A stretch of DNA of 60,809 bases from a virus. The notes below the pieces were generated by a model that was given only the letters and a program-made list of their open reading frames with translations, did no database searches and was not told the DNA's origin. Shown here piece by piece: positions 13,537 to 20,569 of this stretch; positions within the stretch are counted from its first letter, which is position 1, and the number at the start of each line of letters is the position of its first letter. The stretch spans positions 1 to 60,809 of the IMG/VR virus record IMGVR_UViG_3300008262_000072; one strand, 5' to 3'. The position numbers and the translations under genes are program-made.

Positions 13537-14022
13537 ATGAAAAATTTTAATATAGAAGAAGTCAGACAATACCTTGCAAATCAAGGTCCTGATACCAAGG
13601 TTTATCTTGGTGCCGACTCTGAAAGAATCAGAGTGAATGGTGTTTGGTATGCTGACTATGCTCTAGCAGTTGTAGTTCATATTGATGGCCGACATGGTTG
13701 TAAGATTTTCGGATATGTTCACCGTGAATTGGATTACGACCATAAGAAAAGTAAACCTGCTATGAGGTTGATGACTGAAGTTTATAAAGTTTCAGAATTG
13801 TTTCAATCATTAGCAGAAGTGTTGGAAGATTATCATGTTGAAGTTCATCTTGATTTAAATAAAGATGATGTTCATGGTAGTTCATGTGTTGTTCAGCAAG
13901 CAATTGGTTATATCAAAGGTACATGTAACATGACACCAATGGTTAAACCAGATGCACCTGCTGCAAGTTTCTGTGCTGACAGATTGAAAAGAATTCTGGC
14001 AGAACAGGAAGCAATTCAGTAA
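13537..14022 (+). CDS. RNase H-like protein of the YkuK/DUF458 family
   Basis: 161 residues from ATG 13537 with Shine-Dalgarno AGAAGGTGG; an upstream in-frame GTG overlaps that site and is less likely. Motifs VYLGADSERIRVNGVWYADY (residues about 22-41) and CKIFGYVHRELDYDHKKSKP fit this predicted RNase H-fold family, and HLDLNKDDVHGSS supplies further acidic residues. Nuclease activity is predicted only. Embedded among tRNAs, so RNA processing is a possible role (inference). Confidence 0.75.
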   Translation: MKNFNIEEVRQYLANQGPDTKVYLGADSERIRVNGVWYADYALAVVVHIDGRHGCKIFGYVHRELDYDHKKSKPAMRLMTEVYKVSELFQSLAEVLEDYHVEVHLDLNKDDVHGSSCVVQQAIGYIKGTCNMTPMVKPDAPAASFCADRLKRILAEQEAIQ

Positions 14023-14025
14023 TAT

Positions 14026-14100
14026 GGAGTTGTTAGTTTAGTGGTAAAACTGCGGGTTGTGATTCCGCCATCACGGGTTCGATTCCCGTACTTCTCCCCA
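14026..14100 (+). tRNA. tRNA-His (GTG), mismatched acceptor
   Basis: Anticodon GTG in TGCGGGTT..TCCGCC, G-1 opposite C73 as His tRNAs require, encoded CCA. The acceptor GAGTTGT/ACTTCTC has two adjacent U-U mismatches (4-69, 5-68), so function may be impaired. Confidence 0.85.
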
Positions 14101-14106
14101 ATTTAT

Positions 14107-14181
14107 GCCTTGTTAGCTCAGTGGTAGAGCGCCCTCCTTACAAGTGGGATGTCGGCAGTTCGAAACTGTCACAAGGTACCA
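14107..14181 (+). tRNA. tRNA-Val (TAC)
   Basis: Acceptor GCCTTGT/ACAAGGT (G1-U72), anticodon loop CTTACAA, A73, encoded CCA. One mismatch in the anticodon stem. Confidence 0.9.
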
Positions 14182-14185
14182 TTAT

Positions 14186-14261
14186 GCTGCTTTAGCTGAT
14201 GTGGTCATAGCGGTGGTTTGAAGAACCATTGAAAGAGGTTCGATTCCTCTAGGCAGCACCA
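14186..14261 (+). tRNA. tRNA-Phe (GAA)
   Basis: Acceptor GCTGCTT/AGGCAGC, anticodon arm GTGGT-TTGAAGA-ACCAT giving GAA, A73, encoded CCA. Confidence 0.9.
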
Positions 14262-14266
14262 AATAT

Positions 14267-14343
14267 GCCCAAGTGACGGAATAGGTATACGTACTTGATT
14301 CAAAATCAAGGTTATGTGGGCTCGAATCCCACCTTGGGTACCA
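14267..14343 (+). tRNA. tRNA-Leu (CAA) with short variable arm
   Basis: Acceptor GCCCAAG/CTTGGGT (G1-U72, A73 as in Leu), Leu-like D-arm, anticodon CAA in CTTGA/TCAAG. The variable region is only about 5 nt (GTTAT) where bacterial Leu tRNAs have a long arm. Confidence 0.88.
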
Positions 14344-14344
14344 T

Positions 14345-14418
14345 GCTCTTATAGGTAAATGGCATACCACATCCATGGTAAGGATGTATCCTAAGTTCGA
14401 TTCTTAGTAGGAGCACCA
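14345..14418 (+). tRNA. tRNA-Thr (GGT)
   Basis: Acceptor GCTCTTA/TAGGAGC, anticodon arm CATCC-ATGGTAA-GGATG giving GGT, A73, encoded CCA. Second Thr isoacceptor. Confidence 0.88.
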
Positions 14419-14615
14419 ATTTGTTTTAATGTTGTTAAGACAAACTCTTTTTCTTGTGTGATATATAATTCATCCTCAGTAAAAGATTTTTTCTCAGTAA
14501 CATATGATGGAACAAAATCAGAAGGCACACAATAATAACCATGTGGTTCATATGGTTGTTGTGCATACAGTCCGTAGAACATTTCTACTGTAGGTCTTTT
14601 TGATGTTGGTATCAT
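14391..14615 (-). CDS. Possible small minus-strand gene between tRNAs
   Basis: 74 residues from the ATG at 14615 (MIPTSKRPTVEMFYGLYAQQ, then PYEPHGYYCVPSDFVPSYVT). Composition is protein-like and the plus strand has no alternative, but its last codons run antisense into tRNA-Thr and no Shine-Dalgarno is seen. It fills the 210-base gap 14419-14628. Confidence 0.4.
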   Translation of the reverse strand: MIPTSKRPTVEMFYGLYAQQPYEPHGYYCVPSDFVPSYVTEKKSFTEDELYITQEKEFVLTTLKQIGAPTKNRT

Positions 14616-14628
14616 ATGAGTATTTATT

Positions 14629-14705
14629 GCCCCGGTGACGGAATTGGTATACGTGTTGGTCTTAGAAGCCAAATTTTGAGAGTTCGAGTCTCTCCTGGGG
14701 CACCA
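14629..14705 (+). tRNA. tRNA-Leu (TAG) with short variable arm
   Basis: Acceptor GCCCCGG/CTGGGGC, D-arm almost identical to tRNA-Leu(CAA) (GTGACGGAAT.GGTATACG), anticodon loop CTTAGAA giving TAG, variable region about 5 nt, A73, encoded CCA. Confidence 0.88.
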
Positions 14706-14711
14706 AAAAAT

Positions 14712-14786
14712 CTGGCGTTAGTATAATGGATAATACAGTAGGCTTCTACCCTTCTAATGGGAGTTCGATTCTCTCACGCCGGACCA
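14712..14786 (+). tRNA. tRNA-Arg (TCT)
   Basis: Acceptor CTGGCGT/ACGCCGG, anticodon loop CTTCTAC giving TCT, A73, encoded CCA. Confidence 0.9.
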
Positions 14787-14804
14787 TTTAACAAGGAGTT
14801 TATT

Positions 14805-15386
14805 ATGCCATCAGTATTTTTAGTAAGTGACACACACTTTGGTCACGCTGGTGTGTGTAGATTTCTCCGTGAGGACGGTGTGACAAAGCTTAGGCCATGG
14901 GATAATCCTGATGAGATGGATGAAGAAATGGTAAAGCGATGGAACGAAACTGTAAGACCAAACGATAAGGTATATCATCTTGGTGATGTTGTTATCAACC
15001 GTAAAGCAATGAGTACTCTGTATAGGCTTAACGGCGATAAAGTTCTTATCCGTGGCAACCATGATATATTTCGTGATGAGGAATACAGACAACACTTCCG
15101 TGAACTACGTGCTTATCATGTAATGAACGGAATGATTCTGTCACACATTCCAATTCATGAGGAAAGTCTTGGTCGTTTCGGTGTAAACATTCATGGACAC
15201 CTTCATGCAAATCGGGTAAAGATTGCTAAACATGCAAAAGCTAAGCCTGAAATTGATACTAGATACCATTGTGTTTGTGTTGAACAAACAGATTTTAGAC
15301 CGATTCTTTTTGAAGATGTTATCAAAAGAATCAAAGAAGAAGGTGGTATGGTCGGTTTCAAAAATGGAAACGGACCTGCCATGTGA
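14805..15386 (+). CDS. Calcineurin-like metallophosphoesterase
   Basis: 193 residues from ATG 14805 (Shine-Dalgarno AAGGAG). Full motif set: SDTHFGH (8-14), HLGDV, GNHD, ILSHIP and HGHLH. Such small phage phosphoesterases (MJ0936-like) act on phosphodiesters or phosphomonoesters; the substrate is unknown. It lies between tRNA-Arg and tRNA-Leu, its stop two bases before the latter, so it is read in the tRNA transcript. Confidence 0.9.
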   Translation: MPSVFLVSDTHFGHAGVCRFLREDGVTKLRPWDNPDEMDEEMVKRWNETVRPNDKVYHLGDVVINRKAMSTLYRLNGDKVLIRGNHDIFRDEEYRQHFRELRAYHVMNGMILSHIPIHEESLGRFGVNIHGHLHANRVKIAKHAKAKPEIDTRYHCVCVEQTDFRPILFEDVIKRIKEEGGMVGFKNGNGPAM

Positions 15387-15387
15387 T

Positions 15388-15471
15388 GCGAGTATGGGGG
15401 AATTGGTAGACCCAGCAGACTTAAAATCTGCCGCCATGTGCGTACCGGTTCGACTCCGGTTACTCGTACCA
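15388..15471 (+). tRNA. tRNA-Leu (TAA), class II
   Basis: Acceptor GCGAGTA/TACTCGT (G1-U72), anticodon stem GCAGA/TCTGC with TAA, a genuine long variable arm (CGCCATGTGCG), A73, encoded CCA. Contrasts with the two short-armed Leu tRNAs. Confidence 0.93.
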
Positions 15472-15484
15472 TTTTGGAGATTAT

Positions 15485-17419
15485 ATGAGAATTTTGGCTA
15501 TACATAGTGAACACGGAATACACCATTCATCATGCTGTATATATGATGGTGATTCAATTGTTTATTTCTTAGAGGAAAGATATAGTGGTTACAAACACGA
15601 TTCTGGTTTAGAACATTGTTTGTTTAATGTTTTAAAAACTAATTTAACATTCGATAAAATTGTATTCAGTGAGTTTCACAATTTAGAAGTTTCAAACAAT
15701 GATAATTATGATGAAAGGTTATTAAAGAAGATATCAAAATCTTTACCTTACATGACAAAGATTGCATTAACGGAACCAAAAAAATTCTTAGATGTTAATC
15801 CAGAAAATGTGGAAGAACAAATCATAACAGACATTGAAATACCTTTACCCGATTCTGTGGATGCTTCGATTGCAACAGAATGGAAAAAAATTTCTAATGG
15901 TTCTAAAAAATTTATACTATCATATTATAAAAAATATAATCATTTTCCTTTGATTGAATATGATAGTAAACACCACCGCAATCATGCCTCGTTGGCTTTT
16001 TACAATAGTGGTTTTGATAAATCACTTATCTTTGTTGCTGATGGTGCTGGTGAAGTAAATTTTGCAACAGCACCTGATGGTAAATTTATTAATTATAAAG
16101 AGATTGAATCTGTATATGTTGGAGATTATCCTAGTTCGGTAGAACCAATTTATAAAAATTTCGGTTCATATGAAGGACACGATTACACAAAAGAAATTAC
16201 AAGATGGAAGAAAAAATATCCTGATTGTGAAGTTGTTTTTGGAAATTATATGGGTATAGGATTCTTATATGGATGCGCCGCAATTCACATCAATGAAACG
16301 ATGGAAGAATCTGGCAAAGTTATGGGATTATCTTCATATGGAAAATCAACAAATAATAGTTATATAAAAAACGATTACTATGTTAACACAGATTTATTTA
16401 ATTGTGCAGCACACGATTTTTTACCTATATTTGCACCACCAAATGGTTATTCAGAAAATTTCAAATATAAACCAGTACATGAAAATACACCAACACAAAT
16501 AGGTGGTCCGGAAACAATAATTGCTTTAAAGACTTTGCCTTTGCAAAAGATTATCACCAAAACAAATTATAAACCTTATGCTGATTTTGCAAAAGATGTG
16601 CAATTACAAACGCAAGAGATTGGTGCCAACTTAATTAGAAAAGCAATAGATAAAACTGGTATAAAAAAGGTTTGTGTTTCTGGTGGGTATGGAATGAATA
16701 TACTTTCAAATTCATACTATGTAAAGCAATTTCCTGATGTTGAGTTTTATTTCGAACCATTGTCGATTGATAGTGGTATCTCGATTGGTTGTGCTTTATA
16801 CCATTTTCATAAAGAAACGGGCGATTGTACCTCTAGACCAGTTAAAAGTATTTCATTTCATGGTTTTAAACATGATGTTACTTCATATAAAGGTGTTGAT
16901 GCATCATTACAAGATATTGCAAAACTTTTATATGATAATAAATCTGTTGCAGTATACACAGGTTTAGCTGAGGCCGGACAACGTGCTTTGGGTAATCGTT
17001 CCATATTGTTTAATGCATTGAATGTTGATGCAAAAGATATTGTTAACAAAATCAAGCGTAGAGAATGGTATAGGCCATTTGCTGCTGTTGTCTTGGAAGA
17101 AGATGCTGAGTTGTATTTTGATATGGGTAGAACCAAGAAGAATTTGTTTATGACACAATCATTTGATGTTAAGACCGATTTAATTCCTGGTGTCACACAT
17201 GTGGACAACACCTGTAGAGTACAAACTGTATCAGAAGGATATTTGTATGACCTTTTGGTTGAGTTTAAAAAACTTTCTGGTCATGGCATTCTATTGAACA
17301 CTAGTTTCAACCTTGCTGGCAAACCTTTAGTGGAAACACCAAAACAAGCCATAGAGACTTTGAATACTTCAGTATTGGATTATCTTTGGTTTGAAGAAAC
17401 CGGACAATTATTTTCATAA
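15485..17419 (+). CDS. Carbamoyltransferase (NodU/CmcH family)
   Basis: 644 residues, full length for the family. N-terminal Kae1/TsaD-like domain with KHHRNHASLAFYNSGF and FVADGAGE (metal/nucleotide site); C-terminal YrdC-like part with TGLAEAGQRALGNRSIL and REWYRPFAAVVLEED. The family makes carbamoyl-adenylate and transfers carbamoyl to sugar or antibiotic hydroxyls. Homologues are frequent in T4-like cyanophages; the acceptor here may be a glycan on DNA or virion (inference). Downstream of tRNA-Leu, likely co-transcribed. Confidence 0.9.
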   Translation: MRILAIHSEHGIHHSSCCIYDGDSIVYFLEERYSGYKHDSGLEHCLFNVLKTNLTFDKIVFSEFHNLEVSNNDNYDERLLKKISKSLPYMTKIALTEPKKFLDVNPENVEEQIITDIEIPLPDSVDASIATEWKKISNGSKKFILSYYKKYNHFPLIEYDSKHHRNHASLAFYNSGFDKSLIFVADGAGEVNFATAPDGKFINYKEIESVYVGDYPSSVEPIYKNFGSYEGHDYTKEITRWKKKYPDCEVVFGNYMGIGFLYGCAAIHINETMEESGKVMGLSSYGKSTNNSYIKNDYYVNTDLFNCAAHDFLPIFAPPNGYSENFKYKPVHENTPTQIGGPETIIALKTLPLQKIITKTNYKPYADFAKDVQLQTQEIGANLIRKAIDKTGIKKVCVSGGYGMNILSNSYYVKQFPDVEFYFEPLSIDSGISIGCALYHFHKETGDCTSRPVKSISFHGFKHDVTSYKGVDASLQDIAKLLYDNKSVAVYTGLAEAGQRALGNRSILFNALNVDAKDIVNKIKRREWYRPFAAVVLEEDAELYFDMGRTKKNLFMTQSFDVKTDLIPGVTHVDNTCRVQTVSEGYLYDLLVEFKKLSGHGILLNTSFNLAGKPLVETPKQAIETLNTSVLDYLWFEETGQLFS

Positions 17420-17424
17420 TGTGC

Positions 17425-17453
17425 TTGCCAAGTGATTGTAAAGCATATATAAT
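17425..17453 (+). promoter_or_regulatory. Sigma70-type promoter of the last tRNA block
   Basis: TTGCCA (17425-17430), 17-bp spacer, TATAAT (17448-17453). Ten bases before tRNA-Gly. Same -35 variant as at 10476 and 10712. Confidence 0.78.
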
Positions 17454-17462
17454 ACACATGAT

Positions 17463-17537
17463 GCGGGTATAGTGCTAGTGGTAACACAAGACCTTGCCAA
17501 GGTTTAGTTGTGGGTTCGATTCCCACTGCCCGCTCCA
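17463..17537 (+). tRNA. tRNA-Gly (GCC)
   Basis: Acceptor GCGGGTA/TGCCCGC, anticodon loop with GCC, U73 (Gly identity), encoded CCA. Confidence 0.94.
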
Positions 17538-17559
17538 AGTTAACTACAACAAATTTTAT

Positions 17560-17633
17560 GCAGGGTTAGTTTAATGGTAAAATTCCATCCTTCCAAGTTG
17601 GTGTCGTGGGTTCGATTCCCACACTCTGCTCCA
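17560..17633 (+). tRNA. tRNA-Gly (TCC)
   Basis: Acceptor GCAGGGT/ACTCTGC, anticodon loop CTTCCAA giving TCC, U73, encoded CCA. Confidence 0.92.
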
Positions 17634-17639
17634 TTTAAT

Positions 17640-17706
17640 GCGGTTTGTAATAGTACGATACAAGGTACCCCCTTGTGTTAACTGAGCAAAGCAGTAGACC
17701 GCTCCA
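17640..17706 (+). tRNA. 67-nt tRNA-like element with degenerate arms
   Basis: A 7-bp acceptor GCGGTTT/AGACCGC, U then encoded CCA. Small D-like hairpin GTA/TAC, anticodon-like arm ACAAG-GTACCCC-CTTGT (would read ACC) and T-like arm ACTG-AGCAAAG-CAGT without the TTCGA consensus. Probably a decayed Gly-type tRNA or a tRNA mimic; unlikely to decode normally. Confidence 0.5.
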
Positions 17707-17719
17707 TTTTGAGGACACT

Positions 17720-17965
17720 ATGAATATTAAACCATTGCACGATAAAGTATTGATTGAACGGCTTGAAAATGTTAAAGAGACCGCTTCAGGCATCATCCTA
17801 AAACATTCCGAAGAACCAGATAAAGCAAGAGTACTTGCAGTTGGTCCAGAGGTTACAGAGGTACAGGTTGGTGATGTTGTTCAACCAGATTGGGGTAAGG
17901 CTGCAGCTGTACAAGAATATTTCGTAGTGAAGATTCAAGATATCGCTTACATCTACGGAGAGTAA
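17720..17965 (+). CDS. GroES-like co-chaperonin
   Basis: 81 residues from ATG 17720 with a GAGG site; the longer in-frame reading would start in the tRNA-like element. Cpn10 fold marks: N-terminal KPLHDKVLIERLE, mobile-loop-like ETASGIIL, and VLAVGPEVTEVQVGDVV with a C-terminal strand. T4 gp31 plays this role for the capsid protein; here the loop retains the bacterial-type IIL end for GroEL binding. Confidence 0.88.
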   Translation: MNIKPLHDKVLIERLENVKETASGIILKHSEEPDKARVLAVGPEVTEVQVGDVVQPDWGKAAAVQEYFVVKIQDIAYIYGE

Positions 17966-17966
17966 T

Positions 17967-18227
17967 ATGTCGGATGGTGGTAAAGGTTCTAATCCAAGAC
18001 CGTTTAGTGTTTCGCAAAAACAATTTGCGGATAATTATGATGCCATCTTCCGTAAACCTTCACCTAAAGAGTTAGAGGAAGACAAATACGAACAAGAAGA
18101 ATTTGATAGAATCTTAGAAGAAAATCGTATGCGCCAAAAAAGAGAAAAGGCTCTGGATGAGATTGTCAGAATTAATCAAGAATTAGGATTGTATGACGAT
18201 GAATACAATCCTTTAATTAAGGAATGA
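17967..18227 (+). CDS. Conserved T4-like phage protein (MSDGGKGS family)
   Basis: 86 residues. The start MSDGGKGSNPRPFSVSQKQF is a hallmark of a small conserved protein in many T4-like phages; function unknown. The remainder is charged and helical. One base after the GroES stop; its stop abuts the initiator-like tRNA. Confidence 0.75.
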   Translation: MSDGGKGSNPRPFSVSQKQFADNYDAIFRKPSPKELEEDKYEQEEFDRILEENRMRQKREKALDEIVRINQELGLYDDEYNPLIKE

Positions 18228-18300
18228 AGCGGGTTGGTGAAACAGTATCACAGTGGGCTCATAATCCTCAGTTCCGGTGCAACTCCGTGACCCGCAACCA
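18228..18300 (+). tRNA. Initiator-like tRNA-fMet (CAT)
   Basis: Position 1-72 is an A-A mismatch (AGCGGGT / ACCCGCA), the formylation hallmark of bacterial initiators, which leave 1-72 unpaired. Anticodon loop CTCATAA after GGG (29-31) facing TCC, D-stem GTGA/TCAC, A73, encoded CCA. T-loop TGCAACT and a T-stem mismatch are atypical. Confidence 0.75.
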
Positions 18301-19074
18301 CTAATCTTTATACACTTCATATATAAATTCCGCTTCAGGAATTCTTGTCTTTGTATTCTTACTACCCAATACAACAACCACTCTATCACCTTCACTTGTG
18401 TCTAATAGAAGCGTGATACATCCACCAGATTCATTTATAAAACCAGTCTTACTGACCACTATGTTTTGATAGTGTCCTATCATTGGGTTTGTATTTCTAA
18501 AAACAAACCATTTCTTCTTTACTTTTATTTTTATTTCTAACTTGCGGCTAGCATAAACTATATTGCTGTATTCTGCCGCTTTCTTTGTCAGTATCACCAG
18601 CTCTCTTGCAGTACTAACATTCCTTTTATCTAATCCTGTTGGTTCATAAACAATGGATTTTTCCATTTTTAATTTCTTCAACTTATCATTCATGGCCTCA
18701 ACACAAGCAACCATACCACCAGGATAATGTTCACATAGTGTATATGCGGCTCTATTACTACTGTGTATCATGGTCATAGAGACCAAATCGGCTCGACTGA
18801 TAGCTTGGTTTTTTACTGGCAACCGGTCTCGTATTTTTGTAGTCATTGTCAATATCTGACTCATGTTAGGATTTGTATCCATTACAACCATAACAGTTAA
18901 CAATTTTGTTATACTGGCAATAGGCCTAACCTTATCATAATCTTCACCACCCAATACAGTGCCATTTAAATCCGACACAATCCAGGATTTGGCTGTGAGG
19001 AATTCTGCTTTGACTGGTGATTGACCAAGAAGTATGGTGAAAAATAACAGATTAATAAAAATTCTATATAACAA
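18301..19074 (-). CDS. Secreted D-alanyl-D-alanine carboxypeptidase-like (peptidase S11)
   Basis: 257 residues with a signal peptide (about 1-23, cleavage after VKA). The three penicillin-binding motifs are in order: SITK (54-57), SSN (105-107) and KTG (209-211). The C-terminal PBP5 tail is lacking. The family trims or cleaves peptidoglycan stem peptides in the periplasm. In a phage it could remodel the cell wall during infection or aid lysis; host acquisition is likely. It is convergent with the tRNA array and sits in the only clear minus-strand block. Confidence 0.85.
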   Translation of the reverse strand: MLYRIFINLLFFTILLGQSPVKAEFLTAKSWIVSDLNGTVLGGEDYDKVRPIASITKLLTVMVVMDTNPNMSQILTMTTKIRDRLPVKNQAISRADLVSMTMIHSSNRAAYTLCEHYPGGMVACVEAMNDKLKKLKMEKSIVYEPTGLDKRNVSTARELVILTKKAAEYSNIVYASRKLEIKIKVKKKWFVFRNTNPMIGHYQNIVVSKTGFINESGGCITLLLDTSEGDRVVVVLGSKNTKTRIPEAEFIYEVYKD

Positions 19075-19099
19075 TCGAAGGCTCCGTACGGATTAAATA

Positions 19100-19381
19100 T
19101 CATGGTGCAGGTACTCTAGACTTACAAGCCCTAGCACTGTTTATAGAAGTTGTATGCACAAGTTTACTTCCTCTTTTTTGGTTATCACATTTGTATTCAC
19201 AAACTTGTATTCCTTTTGAATCCGTAAAACTTCTTTCCAAATTACAATAAGCACCAGTATTTTCTGAAATGCTTTTTGTATATATGATAGCATCCGGCAT
19301 CAAGTTTATATTGATGGTCGGGTTTGTAATCATAAGTGTTGCACTAGTGGTTAATAAAGTGAACAGTAGTTTGTTTTTCAT
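19100..19381 (-). CDS. Hypothetical secreted protein
   Basis: 93 residues. Hydrophobic N-terminus (MKNKLLFTLLTTSATLMITN) looks like a signal sequence; five Cys in the mature part (CNLERSF, CEYKCDNQ, RACKSR) suggest disulfides in the periplasm. No family recognised. Overlaps the end of the upstream minus-strand gene (ATGA). Confidence 0.65.
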   Translation of the reverse strand: MKNKLLFTLLTTSATLMITNPTININLMPDAIIYTKSISENTGAYCNLERSFTDSKGIQVCEYKCDNQKRGSKLVHTTSINSARACKSRVPAP

Positions 19382-20160
19382 CTTCCTACGTATTTCTGTG
19401 GTAATGCTTCTCGTCTGCGTTGTTCTTCCGTTTTTGGTATTAAACCATCTCCATATTGTGGATATTTTCTTTGGCGGTCATATGCTACCCACATAAACAA
19501 TCCACCTAGAAAAATTATCATTATCATAACTCCTACACCGATTACAAATTCTTGTCTGAGTTTTGCCATCCTTGCTCGTTTGCGTTTATCCAAAATTGCT
19601 TGTTGTTTCATCTCTTTGGCAATAAGAACACTTTGTTCTTTGCCCATTTGTTTCATCATCTCCTCAACTTCGGTGTATAATGCACCTAGTTCAGGTGGAC
19701 TTTGATACACCATCAGTTCACGCAAATCAATACTCATTTGTTCTAGTTGTTTACGCATTAGAACACGTTGTAATGCACGTTTACCTAAACTGGCATCACC
19801 ATGATACACCTCAGTTTTAGCACGGCGTTCTTCTTCTTCAAAAATAGCCATGCATTTGTAATAGTTATCATAGTAAGTACCAAGATGTTCACCAATCTCG
19901 GTATAAATGTTAGTGTGTTGGTTTGAGTTTGCTTTCTTGTTTAACTCAATTACATTATTCTTTTCACGGATAAACTGATTGCGTTGTTCAGTCGTGGCAG
20001 GTTTTTCAGGGGGATGGAGTTTTTTGAACTGGTCGTCAAGGTCCTTGAGGACGTCTTTAACTTCCCCAGCAGCTCCTTTGATATCTTTGTATAGTTTACA
20101 ACCAGCTTTGACGGCTGATACTGCACCATTTGCTAATGCAAAGAGTGTGATTGGATCCAT
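19378..20160 (-). CDS. Coiled-coil membrane-anchored phage protein
   Basis: 260 residues. Long charged helices (about 35-185, including KPATTEQRNQFIREKNNVIE) and one transmembrane helix near 205-227 (VIGVGVMIMIIFLGGLFMWV). Similar proteins occur near structural genes in T4-like marine phages with unknown role. First gene of the minus-strand block; it faces the promoter of the polymerase operon. Confidence 0.7.
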   Translation of the reverse strand: MDPITLFALANGAVSAVKAGCKLYKDIKGAAGEVKDVLKDLDDQFKKLHPPEKPATTEQRNQFIREKNNVIELNKKANSNQHTNIYTEIGEHLGTYYDNYYKCMAIFEEEERRAKTEVYHGDASLGKRALQRVLMRKQLEQMSIDLRELMVYQSPPELGALYTEVEEMMKQMGKEQSVLIAKEMKQQAILDKRKRARMAKLRQEFVIGVGVMIMIIFLGGLFMWVAYDRQRKYPQYGDGLIPKTEEQRRREALPQKYVGR

Positions 20161-20184
20161 TTATATTTTGTACCATTTTTTTAC

Positions 20185-20213
20185 TTGACTTTATGATAAA
20201 AAAATGATATAAT
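20185..20213 (+). promoter_or_regulatory. Promoter of the polymerase operon
   Basis: TTGACT (20185-20190), 17-bp spacer, TATAAT (20208-20213), 45 bases before the next ATG. Confidence 0.72.
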
Positions 20214-20257
20214 CTTGATTCAGTTCACACTATATAATTATTTAGGATAGGATTAAC

Positions 20258-20569
20258 ATGAAAATATATGCAATGAAATTGGTAACCGGTGAAGAACTCA
20301 TTGGTGAAGTTGAGATGGAAACTGAGAATAAGATGGTAATTAAAAATCCATTGGGTATCGCAATTGTACGTGGTAAAGATGGTCAACCAAATGTAGGTTT
20401 CGCACCATTTCCAATCCACGCAGAACAAAAATCAGACTCTACTATTGCCTTGAAACACGAACATATTGTATACTACTACGTTCCCGCAGAAGACTTTGTG
20501 AAGAATTATGACCAGATTTTTGGCGCAGGCATTATTCTTCCAGGTCAACAACAAATTATTACAGGTTAA
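20258..20569 (+). CDS. Sm-like-fold conserved phage protein upstream of polymerase
   Basis: 103 residues. The start MKIYAMKLVTGEELIGEVEM and HIVYYYVPAEDFVKNYDQIF suggest the small beta-barrel (Sm/Lsm-type) protein that many T4-like cyanophages carry next to gp43. Role unknown. Stop overlaps the gp43 ATG (TAATG). Confidence 0.6.
   Translation: MKIYAMKLVTGEELIGEVEMETENKMVIKNPLGIAIVRGKDGQPNVGFAPFPIHAEQKSDSTIALKHEHIVYYYVPAEDFVKNYDQIFGAGIILPGQQQIITG

Noticed and set aside
15141-15526. Antisense ORFs over the phosphoesterase and tRNA-Leu
   Set aside because: They overlap a clear enzyme gene and a tRNA and have no start signals.
17421-17453. T4 MotA-dependent middle promoter (TGCTT near the last tRNA block)
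   Set aside because: The TGCTT is about 21 bases from the -10, not the 12 or so of MotA boxes; a sigma70-type -35 TTGCCA explains it better.
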